Assembly (NCBI GenBank): GCA_946902985.2
Contig: OX336391.1
Location: 71,835,947 to 71,899,946, forward strand
Direction of reading: 5' to 3'
Length of the DNA: 64,000 nt
Source: Meconema thalassinum
Lineage: Eukaryota > Arthropoda > Insecta > Orthoptera > Tettigoniidae
This document shows positions 10,384-18,701 of this stretch, in pieces (the first letter of the stretch is position 1; each line of letters opens with the position of its first letter). Position numbers and translations under genes: made by a program. Below the pieces are notes generated by a model. It worked only from the letters and a program-made list of their open reading frames with translations, ran no database searches and was not told the DNA's origin.

Positions 10384-12832
10384 AAATCAGCATAAAAACA
10401 AGATGTTCAGTAAAGAACATATAGCCTACTTTCTCCTAAATGCATGGGTATTGTTATAACTCTATGTCCTTTTAAAGGAGTATAATTGAATGTTGGTTGT
10501 AGTAGCTTGTTGAAATACAACGTGCTATAGGGATATTAAACATGAATATGAGGTGCCCTTTGCTAGTGCTACCTCTGTAAAAAAAATCATTCAATTCGGT
10601 TTCACCGTGATTGAATTGATCTGGGAAATGGATTTGCACACATACATGGTCGCTATTTGCAAACTATTGGGCTGATGACCTTGTAGTCAGTCATAAGATG
10701 CTTTCCACAAAAAGGCATGTTGTAGCAAAATCCGGTAGAGATCAAATTATTAGGATGGTCGAAATTTGATTTAAGCTTTTAACATTTGGGTGTCCGTCAT
10801 TCCGTTTCCGTCAAGATGGAGGTGATATAAAACATGACACTAAGGTGCCTTTTGCTAGTGCTACCTCTGTACCAAATTTCGATCAATTCGGGTTCACCGT
10901 GTTTGAATTGATAGGGGGAATCGATTTGCACACATACTTGGCCACCATCTGCAAACTATTGGGCTGATGATCTAGCAGTTTGGTCAGAATATGCTTCCCA
11001 CATAAAGATTTGTTGTTGCAAAATTTGGTAGAGACTAGATTATTAGGTTGGTCGTAATTACATTTTAGCCTTTAACATTTGGGTGGCCGCGATTACGTTT
11101 CCGTCAAGATGGCGGTGATATAAAATATGACACTGAGGTGGCCTTTTCTAGTGCTACCTCTGTACCAAATTTCGTTCCATTCGGTTTCACTGTGTTCGAA
11201 TTAATAGGAGTAATCGATTTTGACACAAAGATGGCCGCCATCTGCAAACTATTAGGCTAATGACCTATTAGATTTGTCAAAGGATGCTCCCTTCATAAAG
11301 GTATGTTGTTGCAAAATTTGGTAGAGATCGGATGATTAGGTTAGTCGTAATTTGATTTAAAATTTGAACATTTGGGTGGCCGCCATTACGTTTCCGTCAA
11401 GATGGCGGCGATATAAAACATGACACTGAAGTGTCCTTTGCTAGTACTACTTCTCTACTATATTTCGTTCCATTCGGTTTCACCGTGTTCGAATTAATAG
11501 GGGGAATCGATTTTCACACAAAGATGGCCGCAATCCGCAAACTATTAGGCTAATGACCTATTAGATTTGTCAAAGGATGCTCCCTCCATAAAGGTATGTT
11601 GTTGCAAAATTTGGTAGAGATCGGATGATTAGGTTAGTCGTAATTTGATTTAAGCTTTGAACATTTGTGTGGCCGCCATTACGTTTCCGTCAAGATGCCG
11701 GCGATATAAAACATGACACTGGGGTGCCCTTTGCTAGTACTACCTCTGTACCAAATTTCGTTCCATTCAGTTTCACCGTGTTCGAATTAATAGGGGCAAT
11801 CGATTTTCACACAAAGATGGCCGCCATCCGCAAACTATTAGGCTGATGACCTATTAGTTTGGTCAAAGGATGCTGCCCCCATATAGGTATATTGTTGCAA
11901 AATTTGGTAGAGATCGGATGATTAGGTTAGTCGTAATTTGATTTAAGCTTTGAACATTTGTGTGGCCGCCATTACGTTTCCGTCAAGATGGCGGCGATAT
12001 AAAACATGACACTGAGGTGTCCTTTGCTAGTGCTACCTCTGTACCAAACTTTGTTCAATTCGGTTTAACCGTCTTCGAATTAATAGGGGTAATCGATTTT
12101 GACACAAAGATGGCCGCCATCCGCAAACTATTAAGCTGATGACCTATTAGTTTGGTCAAAGGATGCTGCCCCGATAAAGGTATGCTGTTGCAAAATTTGG
12201 TAGAGATCGGATGATTAGGTTAGTCGTAATTTGATTTAAGCTTTGAACATTTGTGTGGCCGCCATTACGTTTCCGTCAAGATGGCGGCGATATAAAACAT
12301 GACACTGAGGTGTCCTTTGCTAGTACTACCTCTGTACCAAACTTTGTTCAATTCGGTTTAACCGTGTTCGAATTAATAGGGGTAATCGATTTTGACACAA
12401 AGATGGCCGCCATCCGCAAACTATTAGGCTAATGACCAATTCATTTGGTCAGAGGATGCTTCCCCTATAAGGGTATGTTGTTGCAAAATTTGGTAGAGAT
12501 CGGATGATTAGGTTAATCGTAATATGATTTTAGCTTTGAACATTTGTGTGGCCGCCATTACGTTTCCGTCAAGATGGCCGCGATATAAAACATGACACTG
12601 AGGTGCCCTTTGCTAGTGCTACCTTTGTACCAAATTTCATTCCATTCGGTTTCACCGTGTTCGAATTGATAGGGGGGGACAGACATTCAGAGTACCACAC
12701 ACTCACACACACACACACACACACGCAGACTCACACACATACACACACACACACAGACAGACACACTTTTTTCGCCCTGTAGTGATCTCATAAGTCTACT
12801 TTCATTTTTTGCAAAAATCGAAAGTAGGCTAA
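10384..12832 (+). mobile_element. Hairpin-ended element with 294-bp central tandem repeats, copy 1
   Basis: The 5' end carries a hairpin, ATGTTC-AGTAAA-GAACAT (10403-10420), then TAGCCTACTTTC (10422-10433). The 3' end is a 38-nt imperfect palindrome (12793-12830, 18 of 20 arm positions pairing) whose last arm holds GAAAGTAGGCTA, the inverted copy of the 5' block, and which ends in CTAA. Between are about 7-8 tandem units and a CA-rich microsatellite (about 12695-12765). Subterminal inverted repeats, central tandem repeats, a microsatellite and a 3' stem-loop are the layout of Helentron-associated DINE-1-type elements. That classification is inference. There is no coding capacity. Confidence 0.6.
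10540..12690 (+). repeat. Tandem array of about 294-bp units (7 full plus partial)
   Basis: Landmark gtttccgtcaagatg recurs near 10804, 11098, 11390, 11683, 11977, 12271 and 12564, a spacing of 292-294 bp. Each unit holds caagatggcggcgat, then aattcggtttcaccgtgtt, then aaagatggccgccatc, then aaatttggtagagatcgg. Left-hand units are more diverged than the right-hand ones, so the right side expanded more recently. Confidence 0.85.
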
Positions 12833-13252
12833 TAAGTAAATAGGTGTTTCACCGTTTTTTCATAAATCCAATTTAAGGGGCCCATGGGGAGGGGTGAAAT
12901 TCTGGGGGGGGGGGAACAGGTTATATGTAAAATTATACATGGCCTATGTTGTAGACGATAACACATTACATCTTTTTTGTCTCTTGCTATTTCATCATAC
13001 GACGAATACTTAGGGAGTTATTAATGATTTTGTACTTTTTGGCCGGAATTTTCTAAGTCCCAGGAATGACATAAAAATTGATTTGAATGAAATTTCAAAA
13101 AATAGTTTCCTTTTAATACTTTTATTATATTTTTCCCGTCTTTTAGGGTCCGAAACCAACTTGATATTTTCATGTTTTTTTCGTCCCATGCATTTTTGGT
13201 TTCAGGTGATAGAATTATTTTCCACTAGGACCCATGCTTATCCATCTATATA
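12833..13252. other. Helitron-like internal sequence
   Basis: AT-rich with a poly-G run of about 12 near 12905. No gene or repeat recognised; it lies between the two elements nested in the Helitron-like unit. The ORF across 13083-13409 runs into the MITE and is not called. Confidence 0.35.
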
Positions 13253-14765
13253 CCGTATTTCCTCGCATAATCGACGCACTTTTTGGCCAAAATTTTGTGG
13301 AAAAAAGCAGGGTGCAACGATTATGCGAAGAATATTTAATTTCAAAGAATATACAGTATCATTATTTGCTGCAAGGGCCAGTCATTCGCGTAGCATGAGT
13401 CTGGCGTGAGTCATAGCCCGCAGTCAGAGACAGGGTTCTTTCTTCTAACAAGGTCGCGACAGGTTAACGCTCGCGGAATGTGCTGACGAAGCTGGCCATT
13501 CGCGTCTTGGTTCATTGCCCGCAGGTATAAAGACGAGATTACTTTCTCCTGACAAGATCATGCCAGATTAGGCCTATACGCTCACGGAATGTGCGCTGGC
13601 CGCTCGCGTCACAGTTCATAGGCCGCAGGTCTAAAGATGAGATTACTTTTTGCTGACATGATCACGCCAGATTAGGCCTATAAGCTCGCGGAATGTGCGC
13701 TGGTCATTCACGTCACAGTTCATAGCCCGCAGGCATAAAGACGAGAGTACTTTCTCCTGACAAGATCACGCCAGATTAGGCCTATAAGCTCGCGGAATGT
13801 GCGCTGACCATTCGCGTCGCGGTTCATAGCCGGCAGGCATAAAGACGATATTACTTTCTCCTGACAGGATCGCGCCAAATTAGACCTATAAGCTCGCGGA
13901 ATGTGCGCTGGTCATTCACGTCACAGTTCATAGCCCGCTGGCATAAAGACGAGAGTACTTTCTCCTGACATGATCACGCCAGATTAGGCCTATAAGCTCG
14001 CGGAATGTGCGCTGACCATTCGCGTCGCGGTTCATAGCCGGCAGGCATAAAGACGATATTACTTTCTCCTGACAGGATCGCGCCAAATTAGACCTATAAG
14101 CTCGCGGAATGTGCGCTGGTCATTCACGTCACAGTTCATAGCCCGCAGGCATAAAGACGAGAGTACTTTCTGCTGATAAGATCACGCCAGATTAGGCCTA
14201 TAAGCTCGCGGAATCTGCGCTGACCATTCGCGTCGCGGTTCATAGCCCGCAGGCATAAATACGATATTACTTTCTCCTGAAAAGATCACGCCAGATTAGG
14301 CCTATACGCTCACGGAATGAGCGCTGGCCGCTCGCGTCACAGTTCATAGGCCGCAGGTCTAAAGATGAGATTACTTTTTGCTGACATGATCACGCCAGAT
14401 TAGGCCTATACGCTCGCGGAGTGTGCGTTGGTCGTTCGCGTCGCGGTTCATAGCCGGCAGGCATAAAGACAAGATTACTTTCTCCTGACAAGATCACGCC
14501 AGATTATACGCTCGTGGAATGTGCCAAGTGACTAAGCTTGCCGCTCACGTCACAGTCCATTGCCGCAAGCATAAAGACGAGATATTTTTCGTCTGAAAAA
14601 GTCGCGCCAGGTTATAAAGTCGCGGGAGCGTGTGCAACTGGCTGGCGCACAAATACGAACATGCTATGCGACGATTATGCGATGAAATTTTATAAACCTA
14701 TTTTAGTGTTTGAAAAGTGGGGTGCGACGATTACGCGGTGGCGACGATTATGCGAGGAAATACGG
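13253..14765. mobile_element. MITE-like DNA transposon with TA duplication and internal satellite
   Basis: Terminal inverted repeats begin ccgtatttcctcgcataatc at the left and mirror at the right, perfect over 21 bp with one mismatch just inside. Both ends are flanked by TA (13251-13252, 14766-14767). Near-terminal copies of 'gggtgcaacgattatgcg' and 'ggggtgcgacgattacgcg' add a second inner pair. No transposase ORF. The TA duplication suggests mobilisation by a Tc1/mariner-class enzyme, which is inference. Confidence 0.75.
13470..14560 (+). repeat. 104-bp tandem array inside the MITE, partly in dimer form
   Basis: Landmark ctcgcggaatgtgc recurs near 13470, 13580, 13684, 13788, 13892, 13996, 14100, 14204, 14308, 14411 and 14512. 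In the middle two types alternate: 'cattcacgtcacagttcatagc' with 'gacgagagtac', and 'cattcgcgtcgcggttcatagc' with 'gacgatattac'. The recent amplification unit was therefore a 208-bp dimer. Confidence 0.85.
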
Positions 14766-15206
14766 TAACTAATGTCATAACGGGATTTCAAATGTTATTG
14801 CGGGCGAAGCCGCAGGTAACAGCTAGTAAGTTTTAAACATGGAATGTCCTGTAATTAATGAGACTTTTATAGTCTCGCTGTGCAAATTATTTTTTCTTCT
14901 ATTCTAGGCAAAAATACCAGATTGTAACGTGATCCAACTGTGATGCATTCAGTACTATCAATACTCTGACAATCTTATTCAGCACCTGTACAAATTCTGA
15001 TGTTCAAGTCCCTGGGCAGAGTTTCTCACTCTCCAGACAATGCTAGGCATGCTGGTTTACCTATGTCGGCTAAATGAACTGAACCGTGCAAGAATGGTAT
15101 GTGAAAAGTACTGACTTATCTTGGTTGGAAAAATAGTTACCACGATAAAAGCTTGGTCTGGTCATTGGATAAAAATAATCCAGTTTAAATATTAGTGGAC
15201 AGTGGA

Positions 15207-17233
15207 CATGCATTGTGGACTCATGAGTGTGACCACCTCATAAACCTAAGACAACAAGCATGGCAGAACATGATGTGCAACAGGAATGAAAGGACGCTAC
15301 AAAATCTTCAAGACGTTAGAAAAACAGTAACAAAATCGCTAAGAGAGATTCGTAAAAACATGAAAACACTAAATTAAAAGATATAGAAGAGGACCTCAAG
15401 AAACATCATTCTAGAAATTACTATAGAACATTCAAGCAGAAATTAACTAAATATTCACCACCTTCTCTCCAGTTTCAAAACGACTGTGGGAACATCGCCC
15501 ACTCCAACTCTGAAAATTGTGCACTTCTTGCAGATTATTTTGGTAAACTACTCAATTGTGAGAAACCTCAGGAAACATATCAATTATGTCATACTCTCGG
15601 AATCCTTACTCGGAACCACCGGATCTACAGGAAATTCGTGAAATAATCCAATCCATGGAAAACAACAAAGCGTCGGGAGAGGACCAGATCGTTGCAGAAC
15701 TATGGAAAAATGTAGGTGAAAACCTCATCATCAAACTTAAAGAAATTATTGATGAAATATGGTAAACTGAAAAAATTCCTCCAGATTGGAAGATGGCGAT
15801 CATCCATCCAGTATACAAGAAAGGTAGCTAAACGATTCCAAGCAATTACCGAGGGATCTCATTACTCTCGGTAACTTACAAAATGTTGTCCAAAGCGCTT
15901 TTGAACCGTGCCTATCTTCAACTGGATCCACAGATTGGTGAATACCAAGGTGGGTTCAGGAAAGGCCGATCGTGTACAGAGCAAATTATCAATTTGAAAA
16001 ACTTTCTTCCGTAAAATGTCAAACAAGAATTATGTCATTAGTTTTGTTGACTTTGCAAAGGCTTATGACAGCAATGGCCGTGAATCCCTTGTTGCTGTAC
16101 TCTCAGAATTTGGATTAGATCGCATGACAACATCAATAATCAAAGATACCCCCTTGAATACAAGTTCAAAGGTTAAATTTATGGGAGGACTGAGCGCAGA
16201 ATTTTCAATTGATACAGGAGTGCGTCAAGGAGATGGATTATCTCCATTGTTGTTTAATTGTGCGCTCGAAAAAGTCGTCCGAGAATGGATACGAGCTGGT
16301 GCACCATCCCATAGACTAGGACCAAAACTCAAAGGGATAACACTAGACTGTTTGGCATTTGCGGATGACATGGCGTTAATTGCTCCAAGCATTTCTGATG
16401 CCCAGAAACAACTTGAATTACTCCAAGAACAAGCAGCAAAAGTCGGCTTACAGATTTCTTTTGACAAAACAAAATTTATGACGGATATTAAAACAGCTAC
16501 GAATACACTCCGCATCGATAATTGTCAGGTTTCCCGAGTGAAAAACTTCCAGTATTTAGGTGAATGGATCAATGAAACTGGCAACGAAAGAAAATCTACA
16601 GAAGGCTACAGAAAATTGAAACTGCTTTCCATTTGACAAATCAAGTTTATAACAAAAAATGCCTCTCTTAGAATTGTAAAATTCAACATTATAAAACAGT
16701 AGTCTTGCCAGCAGCCCTTTATGCAGCCGAGACACTTAATCTACAACATAAAAAATGAGAAATCAATTGGAGATTAAGGAACGCAAAATAATGCAAAAAA
16801 TTTTGGGACCAAGATTTATAGAAGGTCCGAAACATAATGCTGTCATCTATTTAAAAATTACTAAAATCACAGACACAATCCGTATGAGATGGATCCAGTT
16901 CATGGGACACTTGGCCAGAATGGGCCCAACTAGGTTAACAAATAAAATCTATACTTTTTTGCAGAAAAAGGCAACAAGGTCCAATTGGTACAAACAGGCG
17001 GAAAAGGACTTGACTGAATTAGGTTTTCCCAATCTCGGGGATCGGGAGGAAATTAGGAGAATTACTCATACACGGGGTTTTGAGGCAGAAGGAAGAAGAT
17101 CTACCAGACACGTCTGGTCGCAGCAACGAAGACTCGCTCAATCGTTGCGCATGAAGAGTTATTGGGCAAATATTAAGACCAAGAAGTGTTGATTCCGCGT
17201 GGTCCTAGGAGACCCATTCGCGCAGAAAAAGAA
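15207..17233 (+). mobile_element. 5'-truncated non-LTR retrotransposon
   Basis: The insert is bracketed by a perfect 12-bp duplication, gtggacagtgga (15195-15206 and 17234-17245), within the left LTR. It begins inside the linker between endonuclease and RT, so it lost its 5' half, as is common for LINEs. It ends a short distance after the ORF stop (17190) with a slightly A-rich tail. Confidence 0.85.
15600..17192 (+). pseudogene. LINE reverse transcriptase and C-terminal domain, interrupted
   Basis: The N-terminal RT region (NNKASGEDQIVAELW, IPPDWKMAIIHPVYKKGS) is broken by stops. A long open part at 16016-16636 holds motif A (FVDFAKAYDSNGRES), motif B (GVRQGDGLSPLLFNCALEKV) and motif C (LAFADDMALIA, catalytic FADD). 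A frameshift near 16630-16760 leads to the C-terminal part 16755-17192 (RKIMQKILGPRF, ITDTIRMRWIQFMGHLARM). The wording differs clearly from the RTE-like copies, so this is another LINE family; I do not assign the clade. Confidence 0.75.
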
Positions 17234-17925
17234 GTGGACAGTGGAAAGAAAATATATACAAAGTCTATCATATGTCCGTGTAGCAGTAGTTATTACCAAA
17301 GTTCTGCCACTAAGTCTATCACCTCAGTGATAACTTATGAAGAATTCGAAGTTCACTAAAATGTCAAACACTTCTCGAAGTCCAGTAACCACGTACTGTC
17401 GTAGAATTTCACTAAGTCATAGCAACCGTGTGCTAGTAAAAACGTAGAGTATTGCAACCATATGCACGAAGATATTTTCGAAGTATAACGATGTCCTTAG
17501 CGGCATAGCGCTTACGAAGTAATAACGTGATGTTTCAGCGACTAGGCACTGTATCGAAGTAACATATTGAGCTATGGCTCCCAGCCATTTTATACTCTGC
17601 GGGTTGACTCCATGACGTCACTGCTTGAGATCTGCTCAAACTAAAACATCTCATATCTCAGCTTCCGCTCGATCAATTTTCTTGAAATATAGCACGTTCT
17701 TCTTCCCTTGTCCGTGCCAGTAATTTGGTGTTAGTCTCATGTTTCTATTCAATCGGAAAATATTTTATACAAATATAGCCTCGACTCTGATAATCGTGCA
17801 ACGTCACTTTGCGATCTGTTGGCTGCACAAAGCTTCGAAATGCTTCTAAGAACAATGGGAGCGCGCTATTCAAAACCTCAGCTCTGGTCTTAGCGTCTGG
17901 GCCTGTGCTCTCAAATCTGGGCACA

Positions 17926-17940
17926 TCCACCCCACACATA
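17926..17940 (-). other. Candidate polypurine tract of the LTR element
   Basis: Read on the minus strand, gtggggtgga directly precedes the left LTR start TGTGCCC. A purine-rich run immediately 5' of the 3' LTR is where plus-strand DNA synthesis is primed in LTR retrotransposons. It supports the minus orientation. Confidence 0.5.
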
Positions 17941-17990
17941 GCCAAAAATAAAAATTGATTTTTTTTTATTTTTCCCATTCACACTTCAAG

Positions 17991-18169
17991 CTACCTGGTT
18001 CTTGAATAGTAAACTTTCAAATTCGATGAATTGTAGGTTCCCACGATGTTACCAGTTCGTGTGTCGGCTATCTTATAGCTACCATTATCATTACTTTACT
18101 CAATTTGGAAGGCTCCAGAATATGTCCCAAAAGTTTAATTTCCTTTCGACAGAATTTACATTTCACTCG
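17991..18169 (-). pseudogene. Two residual pieces of gypsy pol (end of RT, end of integrase)
   Basis: Minus-strand 18169-18068 reads VKCKFCRKEIKLLGHILEPS, the block at the end of the Ty3/gypsy RT palm region (normally followed by thumb and RNase H), then a stop. A few bases on, 18062-17991 reads GNIVGTYNSSNLKVYYSRTR and a stop, which matches the usual last residues of gypsy integrase after its C-terminal domain. The protease ORF runs directly into the first piece in another frame. About 4 kb of pol was therefore removed in at least two deletions: protease to RT, and RT to integrase end. Confidence 0.65.
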
Positions 18170-18573
18170 GTGTCTTCCTCTTCATTTCCCTCGAAGTTTA
18201 TTTCTTCGGTATGCTGAAATCGTATTGACTCATTGCTTCTGTCAAGGACAGTTTGATATTTCTGTATGACATCTGCTCCCAGGATCATATCAAATGCAAC
18301 ATACTTCATCACATCAAACACATGTCGAAAATCATGTCCTCCAATCGTAACACATAAATATAACTGAGTTTTGCATAGGGATGTCTTGTTTGGAATTATT
18401 TCTTGAATCTTAATTCCGGACACAGGAATTTCTTCTAGATTCTCAGTGAGTTTCCAAAGAACATACAATTTCTCACTTATAAGACATAGCATTGCACCTG
18501 TATCAATTAAAGTATCGACAGGCTTCCCGAACACTTCGCATGATATAATTGGCAATTTTATCTTCGTTCCCAT
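18163..18573 (-). CDS. Retroviral-type aspartic protease of the LTR element
   Basis: The 136-codon frame holds the catalytic signature LIDTGAMLCLIS (Asp-Thr-Gly near residues 25-27) and the later hydrophobic block FDMILGADVIQKY, both typical of retropepsins, which act as dimers to cut Gag-Pol. The domain looks complete and uninterrupted. In an intact element it would be part of Gag-Pol; here the frame ends in an acidic tail (EEEDTE) that is created at, or close to, the pol deletion junction. It lies about 130 bp downstream of the gag end. Confidence 0.75.
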   Translation of the reverse strand: MGTKIKLPIISCEVFGKPVDTLIDTGAMLCLISEKLYVLWKLTENLEEIPVSGIKIQEIIPNKTSLCKTQLYLCVTIGGHDFRHVFDVMKYVAFDMILGADVIQKYQTVLDRSNESIRFQHTEEINFEGNEEEDTE

Positions 18574-18701
18574 TTCTTTATGTGCATGATTATTTTGTAA
18601 CAGGTCATCATCCTCTGCTTGCCACTTAATGATTCTGGAAGTGAAAGTTTTAATTATCCTATCTGCAATTGGATATTTGACGTTTTTTCAATGCTCTTGG
18701 A

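Larger units (their letters stand above)
10002..14826 (+). mobile_element. Non-autonomous Helitron-like element
   Basis: The 5' terminus is A followed by TCTACTATATAAAGC (from 10002), a typical Helitron start. The 3' terminus is a GC-rich hairpin, GCGGGCGAAGCCGC, followed about 9 nt later by CTAG and then T (14823-14827). Insertion between A and T without target duplication fits Helitrons. No Rep/helicase ORF is present. The body is enlarged by a tandem-repeat element (10384-12832) and a MITE (13253-14765), leaving roughly 860 bp of its own sequence. Confidence 0.6.
5296..14907 (-). mobile_element. 9.6-kb nested block: RTE-like LINE plus later insertions
   Basis: A perfect 9-bp duplication, gcaaaaata, at 5287-5295 and 14908-14916 brackets this block inside the LTR. 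The RTE-like LINE tail (ttgttgttgtttg..., a CAA repeat on the minus strand) abuts the left duplication exactly, so the TSD most simply belongs to the LINE. The LINE would then own a long 5' region (8290-10001 plus 14827-14907) into which the Helitron-like element later inserted. An alternative is that a second, unrecognised element supplied the right boundary. Confidence 0.6.
3630..17925 (-). repeat. Left (3') LTR, split by two nested insertions
   Basis: LTR sequence is present at 3630-5295, 14917-15206 and 17246-17925. The pieces align in order with the right LTR at 21451-24683. The interruptions are 5296-14907 (TSD gcaaaaata at 5287-5295 and 14908-14916) and 15207-17233 (TSD gtggacagtgga at 15195-15206 and 17234-17245). 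Relative to the right LTR it lacks about 800 bp near 4672 and has about 215 extra bp near 5060-5275. Confidence 0.85.

Noticed and set aside
12546..12782. ORF with a THTHTHTQ tail
   Set aside because: Product of the tandem unit and the CA microsatellite.
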